The notes under the pieces are model-generated. The model saw only the letters and a program-made list of their open reading frames with translations, ran no database searches and had not been told where the DNA came from. The position numbers and the translations under genes were made by a program. A stretch of DNA of 64,000 nucleotides from Clostridium ljungdahlii DSM 13528 (lineage in GTDB: Bacteria > Bacillota > Clostridia > Clostridiales > Clostridiaceae), in assembly GCF_000143685.1 (NCBI RefSeq), contig NC_014328.1:2294001-2358000 (forward strand), given 5' to 3'. Shown here piece after piece: positions 14,847 to 25,422 of the stretch; the first letter of the stretch is position 1; each line of letters starts with the position of its first letter.

Positions 14847-15782
14847 TTAAATTTTCATTATATTAAAGACGTTTATTATATGTTCTACAATGTCTTCGTC
14901 ACAACTAAAATTATCCTTATTTATCCAAATTGCCCTTTTATCTTTTCTAAACCAGGTTAACTGCCTTTTAGCATAATTCCGGCTTCCCTTTTTTACTAAG
15001 TAGATAGCTTCATCTAAGGTAGAATTTCCATTTAAATAATCTAAAATTTCCTTATAGCCTATACCCTTCATGGATTGCATATCAGGAGTATATCCCATGG
15101 ATTTTAATCTTCTAACTTCATCTATAAGGCCATTTTCCATCATTAAATCTACCCTCTTATTTATTCTATCATATAATTTAGCCCGATCCATAGTGAGTAC
15201 AAAATAATATATGTTATAAGGTATGTCATATAAATTAGTATTTGCATTGTACTCACTTATAGTTTTTCCTGTGAGTTTATACACTTCCAGGGCACGTATA
15301 ACTCTTTTTAAGTCATTTGGATATAATCTTTTGTAAGAATCTATGTCTACCTCTTTCAAAAGGGAATGTACGTATTCCTTCCCTTTTTCTTCTGCTAAAT
15401 TTCCCAAGTATTCTCTATAACTTTTGTCTGTTTTTGCATCTGTAAAATTGTAATTTAAAATGAGAGAATTTATATAAAGTCCAGTACCACCTACTATCAT
15501 AGGAAGTTTATCTTTTTTACATATTTCATCTATTGCATTTTCAGCTAAGACTTTGTACTCAGATACGTTGAAATTCTTATCTGGTTCAATAAAATCTATT
15601 AAGTGATGGGTAATGCCCTGCATTTCATCTTCTGTAACTTTAGCAGAACCTATATCCATATACTTGTATATTTGCATGGAATCTGCAGATATTATTTCAC
15701 CGTTTAATTTTTTAGCAAGTTCTATAGATATATTGGTTTTCCCAACTGCAGTTGGTCCCGAAAGTATAAATAAGTTTTTCAT
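14847..15782 (-). CDS. miaA: tRNA dimethylallyltransferase MiaA
   Basis: The 311-residue enzyme has the P-loop GPTAVGKTN at residue 9 and the family motifs [18 protein letters not shown] and [11 protein letters not shown]. It adds the dimethylallyl group to A37 of tRNAs reading UNN codons, the step before MiaB. ATG at 15782 ([11 protein letters not shown]) is chosen with SD GAGGAG. The upstream ATG at 15794 overlaps the mutL stop (ATGA) but lacks an SD. Operon with mutL upstream and hfq downstream. Confidence 0.95.
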   Translation of the reverse strand: MKNLFILSGPTAVGKTNISIELAKKLNGEIISADSMQIYKYMDIGSAKVTEDEMQGITHHLIDFIEPDKNFNVSEYKVLAENAIDEICKKDKLPMIVGGTGLYINSLILNYNFTDAKTDKSYREYLGNLAEEKGKEYVHSLLKEVDIDSYKRLYPNDLKRVIRALEVYKLTGKTISEYNANTNLYDIPYNIYYFVLTMDRAKLYDRINKRVDLMMENGLIDEVRRLKSMGYTPDMQSMKGIGYKEILDYLNGNSTLDEAIYLVKKGSRNYAKRQLTWFRKDKRAIWINKDNFSCDEDIVEHIINVFNIMKI

Positions 15783-15790
15783 GTCTCTCC

Positions 15791-17623
15791 TCATTGTATT
15801 CTTTTGAATTTTTTCTCCAGGTCATTTAATGTAAGTTTTATTATAGTGGGCCTTCCGTGGGGACAGTTAAATGGGTCATCTATAAAGCGCAGCTCTTCAA
15901 TTAAATGATTCATTTCTATTTCTGAAATGCTAGCATTTGCCTTTATGGCGGCTTTACAGGCAAGAGTTGCAAGTGAAAGGTATTTAACTTCCCAGGTATC
16001 GCCTGATCCCATGTTTTTTAAATTATCTAATATATCCATAAATAAGTTTTTCATATCGGGTTTTCCAAGTATCATAGGTACTTCTCTTATACTTATTGTA
16101 TTATTTCCAAATAATTCTACATTAAAACCAGTTTTTTTAAATAAATCTCTATTTTCTATAAAACAATTATAATCTTTAATTGTAAGTTCCATTATTACAG
16201 GAGTTATTAAAACTTGAGATAATACCATTCCTTTTTGTATACTCTTTTTATATTTTTCAAAGAGAATTTTTTCATGGGCTGCATGCTGGTCTATCATATA
16301 AAGATTACTGCTATCTTCTGCTATTATATAAGTACTATGAAATTGTCCTATTATCCTAAGGGGCTGAAATTTAGCAACTCTAGGTTCTTCTTGTTTATTT
16401 TTAGATACTGCATTTTCCTTAGCAGTAAAAGATACCTTAGGTTCTTTTATAAATTCATTTTTATTTGAGTTTTCTTTACTTTTTTTAAATAAGCTAGATC
16501 CATTTTTTTCTATATAAATCCCCTCATTTGGAGATTTCAAATCTATTGGTATTTGAACTTCCTTAATTTCAGTTTCAGTTTTTTTGGGTTTTAAATCATC
16601 TTCCTTTAAATCAATGGTAAAGGAATCTTTTAAGCTTTCCCTTAAAGCTTCATGAATTGCATCAAATACAAATTTAAATACCATTCTGGAATCGCTGAAT
16701 TTAACTTCCCATTTGGCTGGATGAACATTTACATCTACAAATTCGGGAAATATGTCTATGAACAATATAAAAAAAGGAAACTTATTTATGGTTAAGAATG
16801 ATTTAAAAGCCTGCTCTGCAGCGGAAGTTATGGATTTATTTTTAACATACCTCTTATTTATGAATATACTTTGGTTATTTCTGCTTCCCCTGCTTATTTC
16901 GGAGTTACCTATGTATCCACAAATTGAAATAATATCGCTGTGCTTTTCCACAGGAATTATGTTTTCATATATATTTTTCCCATATACGCATCGTATAACA
17001 TCCATCACTTTTCCTGTACCATAAGTTGTAAGAGCCTTTTTGCCATTTTTAAAAAATTTAAAGGATATATTCGGATTGGCAAGAGAAAGTCTTGTTACTA
17101 TGTCCGATATACCTGCTGCTTCCCTACTTGGGGATTTTAAGAATTTTTTCCTGGCAGGTACATTGAAAAATAAATCCTCTACTAAAATTGTAGTCCCTTT
17201 GTTACAGCCAATTTCTTGAGTTTCCTTTAAGACTCCACCACTTATAATTATTTCATTTCCCACATCAAAGCCTTCTGCTTTACTTTTAAGTATGGTGTTT
17301 GATACGGAAGCTATACTGCATAGAGCCTCTCCACGAAATCCTAAAGTACTTATTTTATCTAAATCTTCTACAGTGCTTATTTTACTTGTGGCATGAGGCA
17401 TAAAGGCTTTTTTTATATCCAAAGGGTGTATTCCCCATCCATCATCTATTATTTTTATGGACTTTTCTCCACCTTCTTCTATTTCTATAGTTATGTTCTT
17501 AGCTCCAGAGTCTATGCTGTTTTCAAGAAGTTCTTTTATTACAGATGAAGGACCTTCAACTACTTCTCCAGCGGCAATTTTATTTGAAGTATTTTCATCA
17601 AGTAAATTTATTCTTTTCATCAT
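15791..17623 (-). CDS. mutL: DNA mismatch repair protein MutL
   Basis: The 610-residue protein has the GHKL ATPase motifs: [34 protein letters not shown], and [16 protein letters not shown]. It carries the C-terminal endonuclease-type motif [14 protein letters not shown] near residue 440 and CPHGRPTI at the end. MutL links MutS mismatch recognition to strand incision. A variable, lysine-rich linker lies at residues about 330-425. Starts with ATG-ATG; either is possible. It begins 27 bases after mutS, in the same operon. Confidence 0.96.
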   Translation of the reverse strand: MMKRINLLDENTSNKIAAGEVVEGPSSVIKELLENSIDSGAKNITIEIEEGGEKSIKIIDDGWGIHPLDIKKAFMPHATSKISTVEDLDKISTLGFRGEALCSIASVSNTILKSKAEGFDVGNEIIISGGVLKETQEIGCNKGTTILVEDLFFNVPARKKFLKSPSREAAGISDIVTRLSLANPNISFKFFKNGKKALTTYGTGKVMDVIRCVYGKNIYENIIPVEKHSDIISICGYIGNSEISRGSRNNQSIFINKRYVKNKSITSAAEQAFKSFLTINKFPFFILFIDIFPEFVDVNVHPAKWEVKFSDSRMVFKFVFDAIHEALRESLKDSFTIDLKEDDLKPKKTETEIKEVQIPIDLKSPNEGIYIEKNGSSLFKKSKENSNKNEFIKEPKVSFTAKENAVSKNKQEEPRVAKFQPLRIIGQFHSTYIIAEDSSNLYMIDQHAAHEKILFEKYKKSIQKGMVLSQVLITPVIMELTIKDYNCFIENRDLFKKTGFNVELFGNNTISIREVPMILGKPDMKNLFMDILDNLKNMGSGDTWEVKYLSLATLACKAAIKANASISEIEMNHLIEELRFIDDPFNCPHGRPTIIKLTLNDLEKKFKRIQ

Positions 17624-17649
17624 AATACATCATTCCTTATGACTAAGTT

Positions 17650-20325
17650 TTATCTTATGGACTTTGCTCTTCTTATTATATCATAAAGTTTATTAAATCC
17701 GTCCATAGGAGTCATGTTTAGTATATCTATATCCGTAATATCTTTTACTAAATTTGTCTTTTCTATATCTGAAAATCCTAATTGTCTGGTTGGTTCAAGC
17801 ATAGGAGCTTTTTCTTTAATCATCTCCTCATTTTTGAGATGAGCTTTTTTCTCATTTATTGAATACTCTGCATCTAGCGCAATTTCAGAACCAGCACATT
17901 TATTTTCTTTTAGCTTTTTACTTTCAAGGCTATTTAGTATTTCTCCTGCTCTTTTTAAAACTTCTTCTGGAAGCCCTGCAAGCTTTGCAACTTCTATACC
18001 ATAGGATTGGTCGGCTCCTCCTCTTATAATTTTTCTCAAAAAAACTATATTATCCTCCATTTCTTTAACGGATACACAGTAATTTTTGACTCCATCTATC
18101 TTGCCTTCTAATTTAGTCAGTTCATGATAATGGGTGGCAAATAAGGTTTTACATTTTAGCTTGCTGTTTTTACATATATATTCTATTACCGACCAAGCTA
18201 TGCTAAGACCGTCGTAAGTACTTGTTCCACGTCCTACTTCATCCAGTAAGATCAAACTTTTGTTAGTTGCATTTTTAAGTATGTTGGAAACCTCCCACAT
18301 TTCCACCATGAAAGTACTCTTTCCTGATGCCAAATCATCTGATGCACCTATCCTTGTAAATATCTTATCACAAACAGATATGGAAGCATTTTTTGCTGGC
18401 ACAAAGCTACCAATTTGGGCCATTATAACGATCAAAGCTATCTGTCTCATGTAGGTAGATTTGCCTGCCATATTAGGTCCTGTTATTAAAAGAAGTTGAT
18501 TCTTACCAGTATCTATGTTTATGTCGTTTGATATAAATTCTCCAGAGTCAATCATCTTTTCTACTACAGGATGTCTACCTTCTTCTATAATTATGTTATC
18601 TGAATTTGTTATTTTAGGTTTACAATAATTATTTTCTATAGCAACTCTTGCAAGGGAGCTTAAGCAATCTACTTCTGAAATTATTTTAGCGGATTTTTGC
18701 ATTCTATCTACTTCAATTTCTATTTTATCTCTTACTTCTATAAAAACACTATATTCTAGATTTATAAGTTTTTCTTCTGCACCTAATATTTTATCTTCCA
18801 TTTCTTTTAATTCAGGAGTTATGTATCTTTCTGCATTTGTAAGAGTTTGTTTTCTTATATATCTACCTTCTGGTACAAGATTTAAATTGCTTTTAGTAAC
18901 CTCAATATAATAACCAAATACTTTGTTATATCCTATTTTAAGAGATTTTATTTTAGTAACTTCCCTTTCTGAATTCTCAAGAGAAGCTATCCATTCCTTA
19001 CCGTGAGCCTTTATTTCTTTAAGTTCATCTATGTCACTGTTATATCCTTTTTTTATAAGGTTACCTTCTTTTAAAGATATTGCAGGATTATCTAATATAG
19101 ATTTATCTAAAAGTACATAAATGTCTTTTAGTTCATCTAAGTTTTCATACATATATTTCAATAATTTTGTGTGAAAGTTTGAAAGTATAGATTTTACTTC
19201 AGGTATTTTTTCTATAGAGTTTTTTAAAAAATTCAACTCTTTTGCATTTACACTTTTAGAAGATATTTTTCCAACTAATCTTTCAATATCATATATGTTT
19301 TTTAAAGCCTCTTTTAAATCTTCATGATAAGATATATTATTTGAAATTTCTTCTACAGAATCCAGTCTTTCTTCTATCTTGACCTTATTTATAAGGGGCT
19401 GTTCCAGCCATCTTCTAAGCTGTCTCCCTCCCATAGATGTATTTGTTTTATCTATAACCCAGAGGAGAGATCCCTTTTTATTATTTTCTCTTAAGCTTTC
19501 TGTAATTTCTAAATTTCTTCTGGAATTTCCATCTATAGTGAGATAATCTACTATATTATAATAGGAAAATTTATTTATATGAGATAGATCATTCTTTTGA
19601 GTTTCCCTTATATATTTCAGTAGGGAGCCACAGCATTTTATAATTTCATTACTATAATTTTCTCCTGTAAAATTTTCAAACTGATCCTCTAACATATTTT
19701 TAGTTTCGCCTGCAAAATAGCTTTCATCTAATTTAGTGAATGAACCACTAAAAATATCCTTCATTTTATTCAATAGATCAATACTTATACTATCTTGAAT
19801 CAGTATTTCACTTGGAGAGTATTTTGATATTTCATCTAAAATTGTAGATAAATTAAAAGGAGTGTCCGTACAATTGAACTCTCCAGTGGATACATCTGCA
19901 AAACACAGTGCAGAAATATTTGTCTGGGTATCTATGTACAAACACGCTATATAATTATTTTTATTTTCTTCTAAAAAAGTAGAGTCCGTGTAAGTTCCAG
20001 GAGTTACAACTTTAATTATGCCCCTTTTAACTATACCTTTTGCTAGAGCGGGATCTTCTAGTTGCTCACATATAGCTATCTTATATCCCTTGTTTATAAG
20101 CCTTCCTATATATGAATTTGCGGCATGATAGGGTATTCCACACATAGGAGCCCTTTCTTTTAAGCCGCAGTCTCTACCTGTAAGTACTAACTCAAGTTCT
20201 CTAGATGCTATTTTTGCATCTTCAAAAAACATTTCATAAAAATCACCTAATCTAAAAAACAGTATACAGTCTTTATAACTTTCTTTTACTTCCATATACT
20301 GCTGCATCATTGGAGTTAATGCCAC
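17650..20325 (-). CDS. mutS: DNA mismatch repair protein MutS
   Basis: This 891-residue MutS has the mismatch-binding FYE in [15 protein letters not shown] near residue 30. Walker [14 protein letters not shown] (near 610), [15 protein letters not shown] and FATHYHEL follow. The frame extends upstream to 20358, overlapping miaB, but AGGAGG lies 8 bases before GTG at 20325, which gives the canonical start [14 protein letters not shown]. It lies 16 bases after miaB and before mutL. Confidence 0.96.
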   Translation of the reverse strand: MALTPMMQQYMEVKESYKDCILFFRLGDFYEMFFEDAKIASRELELVLTGRDCGLKERAPMCGIPYHAANSYIGRLINKGYKIAICEQLEDPALAKGIVKRGIIKVVTPGTYTDSTFLEENKNNYIACLYIDTQTNISALCFADVSTGEFNCTDTPFNLSTILDEISKYSPSEILIQDSISIDLLNKMKDIFSGSFTKLDESYFAGETKNMLEDQFENFTGENYSNEIIKCCGSLLKYIRETQKNDLSHINKFSYYNIVDYLTIDGNSRRNLEITESLRENNKKGSLLWVIDKTNTSMGGRQLRRWLEQPLINKVKIEERLDSVEEISNNISYHEDLKEALKNIYDIERLVGKISSKSVNAKELNFLKNSIEKIPEVKSILSNFHTKLLKYMYENLDELKDIYVLLDKSILDNPAISLKEGNLIKKGYNSDIDELKEIKAHGKEWIASLENSEREVTKIKSLKIGYNKVFGYYIEVTKSNLNLVPEGRYIRKQTLTNAERYITPELKEMEDKILGAEEKLINLEYSVFIEVRDKIEIEVDRMQKSAKIISEVDCLSSLARVAIENNYCKPKITNSDNIIIEEGRHPVVEKMIDSGEFISNDINIDTGKNQLLLITGPNMAGKSTYMRQIALIVIMAQIGSFVPAKNASISVCDKIFTRIGASDDLASGKSTFMVEMWEVSNILKNATNKSLILLDEVGRGTSTYDGLSIAWSVIEYICKNSKLKCKTLFATHYHELTKLEGKIDGVKNYCVSVKEMEDNIVFLRKIIRGGADQSYGIEVAKLAGLPEEVLKRAGEILNSLESKKLKENKCAGSEIALDAEYSINEKKAHLKNEEMIKEKAPMLEPTRQLGFSDIEKTNLVKDITDIDILNMTPMDGFNKLYDIIRRAKSIR

Positions 20326-20341
20326 TTTATTGTCCTCCTTG

Positions 20342-21685
20342 CTACTGTATTTCCTCACCTAAAAGTGAGAAAGAAGTTGCTTTTGTTATTTGTACTTTAA
20401 CTAATTTACCTATATCTTTTTTGTTACCTTTAAAGTTTACCAGTTTACCTGATCTTGTTCTGCCTGTAAGTTTTGTATTATCATTTTTACTTGTACCTTC
20501 TACTAATATTTCTTCCGTTCTTCCCTCATAGTCCTTGTTTTTTCTAGCAGAGGATTCATTTATAACTTCAACAAGTCTATTAAACCTTTCATGTTTTATA
20601 TCTTCTGGAATCTGATCTTCAAAATCATAAGCAGGAGTACCTTTCCTTTTTGAATATATAAAAGTAAATGCAGAATCATACTGTACTTCTCTTGCAAGAT
20701 TTAATGTTTCTTCAAAATCCTCTTCTGTCTCACCTGGAAAACCAACTATTATATCTGTAGTAATAGCGGCATCTGGCACTTTTTCTCTTATCATTTTAAC
20801 AAGATTTAGATACCCTTCCTTTGAGTAACTTCTGTTCATTTTTTTTAAAAGAGAAGTTGAACCCGATTGTACTGGAAGATGTATTTGCTCACATACTTTA
20901 CTGCACTCAGCTACGGCGTCTACTACATCTTCAGTTAAATCTTTAGGCTGGGATGTCATGAATCTAATTCTTTCAACACCATCTATAGAATTAATTCTCC
21001 TCAAGAGATCACTGAAACTTACTTTAGGTTCTAAAGTTTTACCATAGGAATTTACATTTTGTCCAAGGAGAGTTATTTCTTTATAACCTTTTGAAATCAA
21101 TTCTTTTATTTCTTTTTCAATATCTTCAGGTTTTCTGCTTCTCTCTCTCCCTCGTACATAGGGAACTATGCAGTAGGTACAAAAATTATTACATCCATAC
21201 GTTATTGTAACAAAGGCTTTTACATTACTTTCTCTGTCTATTGGAAGTCCTTCTACGATTCCGGATTCCTTGTCTTGTATTTCAATTACAGATGTATTTT
21301 CCTGCTGAACTCTATTTAAGTATTCAGGAAACTTATAGGCATTATGGGTTCCAAATATTATATCTACAAAAGGAAATCTTTTGATTATGTTTTTTGCCAT
21401 GTCTTTTTGCTGCATCATACAACCACATATGGCTATTATGAGATTTGGATTTTTAATCTTTAGCTTTTTGAGCATTCCAAGATTTCCATATACTTTTAAT
21501 TCTGCATTTTCTCTTACGCAGCAGGTATTGAATATTATTAAATCCGCAGAAGATCTATCTTCTGTTCTTTTATATCCTAATCTTTTTAACATGCCAGATA
21601 ATTTTTCAGAATCCTCTTCATTCATCTGACAACCCCAGGTTTCTATAAAGAAATTTTTAGTTGCTTTTTCTACGTTATTTATCAT
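20342..21685 (-). CDS. miaB: tRNA-2-methylthio-N6-dimethylallyladenosine synthase MiaB
   Basis: The 447-residue protein has an N-terminal UPF0004 domain ([29 protein letters not shown]), then the radical-SAM motif [20 protein letters not shown] near residue 160 and a C-terminal TRAM domain ([14 protein letters not shown]...[11 protein letters not shown]). It methylthiolates i6A37 made by MiaA, encoded in the same gene block. ATG has SD GGAGG. First gene of the block reading toward mutS. Confidence 0.95.
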   Translation of the reverse strand: MINNVEKATKNFFIETWGCQMNEEDSEKLSGMLKRLGYKRTEDRSSADLIIFNTCCVRENAELKVYGNLGMLKKLKIKNPNLIIAICGCMMQQKDMAKNIIKRFPFVDIIFGTHNAYKFPEYLNRVQQENTSVIEIQDKESGIVEGLPIDRESNVKAFVTITYGCNNFCTYCIVPYVRGRERSRKPEDIEKEIKELISKGYKEITLLGQNVNSYGKTLEPKVSFSDLLRRINSIDGVERIRFMTSQPKDLTEDVVDAVAECSKVCEQIHLPVQSGSTSLLKKMNRSYSKEGYLNLVKMIREKVPDAAITTDIIVGFPGETEEDFEETLNLAREVQYDSAFTFIYSKRKGTPAYDFEDQIPEDIKHERFNRLVEVINESSARKNKDYEGRTEEILVEGTSKNDNTKLTGRTRSGKLVNFKGNKKDIGKLVKVQITKATSFSLLGEEIQ

Positions 21686-21824
21686 GTATTATAACCTCCG
21701 ATAGTCTTAGCTTTACACTGTATTATAACATAATAAGCAACTGAAAATAAACATAATTCATTTGAAGTATCTTTATTAAATTATTAATCCATTGAACTAT
21801 CTCTAGGGTATTCATTTATTTAAA

Positions 21825-21860
21825 CATTAAAAAAGAGCTTATTTAAGCTCTTTTTTAATG
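21825..21860 (-). terminator. Terminator overlapping the stop of the gene at 21839
   Basis: CATTAAAAAAGAGCTT pairs with AAGCTCTTTTTTAATG across ATTT. The stop codon of the upstream hypothetical gene lies inside the hairpin, and TTTTTT ends the stem on the minus strand. Confidence 0.85.
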
Positions 21861-22276
21861 TTTTCAACCACATCTTTAAATGCCTGTTTTAATATATCAT
21901 CCATTACTTTAAAATTAATATTAACTTCATCAGGTTGGCAGTCAATATAAGTGATTCTAATATCTTTAGAATCACCATTTATAGCGGTTCCTTTCATCAA
22001 TACGTCTATCATATTTTTTTCTCTTTTAAATATTAGTTCATCGCTAAATATTTTAATTCTAGCAATAATGTCATTAGATTCATTTAATTCTATCTTAATG
22101 TCTCCATTAGAAATTTCACATATATTTTTTAAATTTTGTTGAAGAATATCAAAATATTCAATTATAAGCTTACTAGCTTGATTTATTCTATTCCTTAATT
22201 CTGTTTCATGGTCATATTTTTTATTAAGAGTGCGAACTAAATCATATAGAAAAACTTTTCCTGCTTCATTTGACAT
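21839..22276 (-). CDS. Hypothetical 145-residue protein
   Basis: I do not recognise a named family. The protein is acidic/amphipathic and mostly helical at the N terminus (VFLYDLVRTLNKKYDHETEL, RINQASKLIIEYFDILQQNL), then appears to contain a strand-rich segment (DIKIELNESNDIIARIKIF, DIRITYIDCQPDEVNINFKV) and a final helix. This looks like a soluble, perhaps dimeric, cytosolic protein. Start ATG at 22276 (MSNEAGKVF) has AAGGGG 9 bases upstream; the ATG at 22294 lacks one. It is monocistronic with a terminator on its stop codon. Confidence 0.7.
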   Translation of the reverse strand: MSNEAGKVFLYDLVRTLNKKYDHETELRNRINQASKLIIEYFDILQQNLKNICEISNGDIKIELNESNDIIARIKIFSDELIFKREKNMIDVLMKGTAINGDSKDIRITYIDCQPDEVNINFKVMDDILKQAFKDVVENIKKELK

Positions 22277-22348
22277 TTTAAACATCCCCTTCATTTTTCT
22301 AATTTATTTTCAACATATATCAAATGCTTTATCATATATTTTTTCCTT

Positions 22349-22426
22349 TTATTTATCCACTGACATGTTCTGCTTAGTATAAAATCTAAATACAGCAGTG
22401 GCATAATTTCCGATGAGGCTTTTCAT
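22349..22426 (-). other. Possible C-terminal remnant of an unidentified gene in a 430-base gap
   Basis: The minus strand reads MKSLIGNYATAVFRFYTKQN then MSVDK and stops. The composition looks coding (few rare-AT codons), but there is no SD and an in-frame stop lies ten codons upstream. The remaining sequence from 22295 to 22724 is AT-rich with no other gene seen; it contains the promoter for the aminotransferase at 22725. Confidence 0.25.
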
Positions 22427-22620
22427 ATTGCTATATCCATATATATAGAAATTTTATTTAATCCTCATAATTTTTATTTTTTAATATATTATATGAATCC
22501 ATTTATATTTCGCTTCCTGCTGGATTAAGAACTAAAAACTTAAAGGCACACTAAATTATCAAGAATATACTTTTACCAAATAGATTTTATATTCAGAATC
22601 ATATAATAATAAAGTTTTTA

Positions 22621-22649
22621 TTGAAAAAATCATTCAAAAACTATATTAT
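22621..22649 (+). promoter_or_regulatory. Promoter of the aminotransferase gene at 22725
   Basis: TTGAAA (22621-22626) and TATTAT (22644-22649) are spaced by 17 bases, leaving a leader of about 70 bases. Confidence 0.6.
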
Positions 22650-22724
22650 TGTAATATATCTATTTATAAGGTGGCGATAAATAGATATTTATATGACAAA
22701 ATATTTACTTAAGGGGGTTTTTTT

Positions 22725-23909
22725 ATGAAAATAAATTTTTCAGAAAGGGCAAATGGTTTAAAAGCATCTGAAATAAGAGAGCTTTTAAAATTAACAGAGA
22801 TGCCTGAAGTCATTTCTTTTGCCGGAGGATTACCAGCACCGGAATTATTCCCTGTAGACGGAATGAAGAAAGTTACTCAAGAGGTTTTGGAAAAGGATGG
22901 ACAAGTTGCATTACAATATAGTACAACAGAAGGTTTTAAGCCTTTAAGAGATATAATAGCAAAGCAGAGAATGTCTCGTGAAGGTGTAGATGTAACTGGA
23001 GATGACATAATTGTAACATCTGGATCTCAAGAAGGAATTGAATTTTCAGCTAAGATATTTGTAAATGAGGGAGATACTATAATATGTGAAAGCCCAAGTT
23101 ATTTAGGTGCTATTGGTGCATTTAAAGCTTATCGACCTAATTTTACTGAAATAGAGATGGATGAACATGGTATCATAATAGAAAAATTAGAAGAAGAATT
23201 AAAGAAAAATAAAAAAGTTAAAATGATTTATACAATTCCAGATTTTCAAAATCCAACAGGAATAACTATGTCAGATGATAGAAGAAAGCGTATTGCAGAA
23301 CTTGCTAAAGAATATCAAGTTCCTGTAATTGAAGATAATCCATACGGAGAACTTATTTTTGAAGGCACTACACATCCATCTATAAAAAGTTTTGATAAAG
23401 ATGGCTGGGTAATATACCTTGGAACATTTTCTAAAACTTTTTGCCCAGGTTTGAGACTTGGTTGGATATGTGCTGCACCTGAAATACTTGAAAAATATAT
23501 TATTATAAAACAAGGTGTAGACTTGCAGTGTAGTACTTTAGATCAAAGAGCAGCTGCACTTTTTATGCAAAAGTACGATTTAAATGAACATGTGGAAGAA
23601 ATTAAAAAAGTATATGGAAAACGCAGAAAGCTTATGCTGGAAAGTATGGACAAGTATTTTCCAAAAGAAGTTAAACACACAAATCCTTATGGAGGACTTT
23701 TCACTTGGGTTTATTTAAAAGAAGGTTTAGATTCTGCTGAAATATTAAAAGAAGCTCTAAAAGAAAATGTTGCTTATGTTCCTGGAGGTCCTTTCTTCCC
23801 AAATGGTGGGCATAAAAATCACTTTAGATTAAACTACTCATGTATGTCTGAAGACAAAATCGTTGAAGGAATCAAAAGATTGGGAAAAGTTCTTGCTAAA
23901 TACTATTAA
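22725..23909 (+). CDS. PLP-dependent aminotransferase, 2-aminoadipate/MocR-like class I (LysN/YdcR-type)
   Basis: The 394-residue protein is a fold-type I aminotransferase: VISFAGGLPAPELFPVDGM near residue 28, YSTTEGFKPLRD near 65, IYTIPDFQNPTG near 165, DNPYGELIFEG near 200, and the PLP lysine in GTFSKTFCPGLRLGW near 236. This subgroup includes 2-aminoadipate, aromatic and branched-chain aminotransferases, using 2-oxoglutarate as acceptor. The exact amino donor cannot be fixed. SD AAGGGGG is strong. It is followed by a small ORF and a second, distinct aminotransferase on the same strand. Confidence 0.85.
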   Translation: MKINFSERANGLKASEIRELLKLTEMPEVISFAGGLPAPELFPVDGMKKVTQEVLEKDGQVALQYSTTEGFKPLRDIIAKQRMSREGVDVTGDDIIVTSGSQEGIEFSAKIFVNEGDTIICESPSYLGAIGAFKAYRPNFTEIEMDEHGIIIEKLEEELKKNKKVKMIYTIPDFQNPTGITMSDDRRKRIAELAKEYQVPVIEDNPYGELIFEGTTHPSIKSFDKDGWVIYLGTFSKTFCPGLRLGWICAAPEILEKYIIIKQGVDLQCSTLDQRAAALFMQKYDLNEHVEEIKKVYGKRRKLMLESMDKYFPKEVKHTNPYGGLFTWVYLKEGLDSAEILKEALKENVAYVPGGPFFPNGGHKNHFRLNYSCMSEDKIVEGIKRLGKVLAKYY

Positions 23910-23923
23910 TATATGAATAAAAA

Positions 23924-23958
23924 CACTCCCTTTAGGTTAAACTTCTCTTAAGGGAGTG
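23924..23958 (+). promoter_or_regulatory. Hairpin that encloses the ribosome-binding site of the small ORF at 23965
   Basis: CACTCCCTT (23924-23932) pairs perfectly with AAGGGAGTG (23950-23958), and the second arm is the SD of the ORF starting 7 bases later. It may act as a translation switch or simply as a hairpin ending the upstream transcript; no T-run follows it on the plus strand. Confidence 0.55.
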
Positions 23959-23964
23959 GATAAT

Positions 23965-24120
23965 ATGTATGATATAAAAGATTTTGAAAAACTGCAAGAG
24001 AGAAAAAATAAGCTAAGGGCTGATTGCATTGGGGATAGAGGTTATTTTAGAAGTACTTATTATGAAAGTATGTTTCAATTTAAGTCAATGCACATTCCTA
24101 CAGAAAGCTTAATTAAATAG
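23965..24120 (+). CDS. Small hypothetical protein (51 residues)
   Basis: The ORF starts ATG with a strong SD (AAGGGAGTGG) 5 bases upstream and reads MYDIKDFEKLQERKNKLRAD, then CIGDRGYFRSTYYE and MFQFKSMHIPTESLIK before TAG. It is charged, soluble and without membrane segment. I do not recognise it. It lies between two aminotransferase genes in the same orientation, 55 bases after one and 60 before the next. It may be a real small protein or the start of a decayed gene. Confidence 0.5.
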   Translation: MYDIKDFEKLQERKNKLRADCIGDRGYFRSTYYESMFQFKSMHIPTESLIK

Positions 24121-24180
24121 AAATTTTTAACTTAAATTATCTTTAGCTCGGTTAAAATTAATAGTCGGAGGATAAATTAT

Positions 24181-25377
24181 ATGAAATTATCAAACAGAAT
24201 TTTAAATATGCAATTTTCACCTATTCGTAAATTGACACCTTATGCAGCTGAAGCTAAAAAGAGAGGGACAAAAGTTTATCACTTAAATATTGGACAACCC
24301 GATGTACTTACTCCTGACATATTTTTTAAGGCAATTTCAAATTTTAAGGAAAATGTACTTAAATACACTGAATCACAAGGAATGGATGCACTTCAAGAAA
24401 GTTTTATAGAATATTATAAAAAATGGGGTACAGAATTTACAAAAGATGAACTTTTGATAACTAATGGTGGAAGTGAAGCCATAATGCTTACTTTTATGAC
24501 TTTATGTGATCCTGGTGATGAAATACTTTCACCTGAGCCTTTTTATACAAATTATAATGGATTCGCACAAGTAGCTTCAGCTAAAATGGTTCCTTATTTA
24601 ACAAAAGCTGAAGACGGATTTCATTTACCACCTAAAGAAGTAATAGAAAGTAAAATAACTGATAAAACACGTGCTCTTATGATTTCAAATCCAGGAAATC
24701 CAACTGGAACAGTGTATACTGCAGAAGAACTCAGAATGCTTGGAGATATAGCTAAAGAACATGATTTATTCTTAATTGCAGATGAAGTCTATAGGGAATT
24801 TGTATATGATGGATTAAAATATACTTCAGCCCTTACTTTAAAGGACATTGAAGACAGAGTAATAATCGTAGACAGTATATCAAAGCGTTATAGTGCTTGC
24901 GGTGCAAGAATTGGTCTGGTAGCTTCAAAAAATAAGAATCTTATTCACAATATAATGAAATTATGTCAGTCTAGACTTTGTGTACCTACAGTAGAACAGA
25001 TAGGTGCTGCAGCTTTAAAAGATACTCCAGAAAGTTACTTCATTGAAACTAGAAAAGAGTACCAAAAAAGAAGAGACATACTTGTGGATGGTCTTAAAAA
25101 AATACCTGGAGTTGTATGTCAAAAGCCAACAGGGGCTTTCTACATAGTTGCTAAGTTACCTGTCCCAGATGCAGAAGACTTTGCTAAATACTTGTTAACT
25201 GAGTTTAATAAAGACGGTAAAACTGTAATGGTAGCACCTGCAGGAGGGTTCTATGCTACTCCTGGTCTTGGAAAAGATGAAGTAAGAATATCTTATTGTT
25301 TAAATTGTGATGATTTAAAAGATGCTATGGATCTTCTCAAAGCAGCAATAGAAGGGTACCAAAAAGTTATAAAATAA
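24181..25377 (+). CDS. Aspartate aminotransferase-like class I aminotransferase
   Basis: The 398-residue protein has HLNIGQPDVLTPD near residue 34, YTESQGMDALQESF near 62, NPGNPTGTVY near 167, ADEVYREFVYDG near 193 and the PLP lysine in SISKRYSACGARIG near 235. This is the AspB/Iγ-like group, which commonly acts on aspartate, alanine or aromatic amino acids. SD GGAGG is well placed. It ends in a strong terminator shared with the convergent GNAT gene. Only about 25-30 % similar by eye to its neighbour at 22725, so not a recent duplicate. Confidence 0.85.
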   Translation: MKLSNRILNMQFSPIRKLTPYAAEAKKRGTKVYHLNIGQPDVLTPDIFFKAISNFKENVLKYTESQGMDALQESFIEYYKKWGTEFTKDELLITNGGSEAIMLTFMTLCDPGDEILSPEPFYTNYNGFAQVASAKMVPYLTKAEDGFHLPPKEVIESKITDKTRALMISNPGNPTGTVYTAEELRMLGDIAKEHDLFLIADEVYREFVYDGLKYTSALTLKDIEDRVIIVDSISKRYSACGARIGLVASKNKNLIHNIMKLCQSRLCVPTVEQIGAAALKDTPESYFIETRKEYQKRRDILVDGLKKIPGVVCQKPTGAFYIVAKLPVPDAEDFAKYLLTEFNKDGKTVMVAPAGGFYATPGLGKDEVRISYCLNCDDLKDAMDLLKAAIEGYQKVIK

Positions 25378-25385
25378 ACAATTAT

Positions 25386-25422
25386 AAAAAAGTTTCCATA
25401 ATTATTTATGGAAACTTTTTTT
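25386..25422. terminator. Bidirectional terminator
   Basis: AAAAAAGTTTCCATA pairs with TATGGAAACTTTTTT; A- and T-runs flank both sides. It serves the aminotransferase (+) and contains the stop of the GNAT gene (-). Confidence 0.88.

Noticed and set aside
20326..20358. Longer mutS start overlapping miaB
   Set aside because: GTG at 20325 has AGGAGG at 8 bases and restores the canonical [10 protein letters not shown] start.
22725..25377. The two aminotransferases as a recent tandem duplication
   Set aside because: Motifs around the PLP lysine (GTFSKTFCPG versus SISKRYSACG) and N termini belong to different subgroups.
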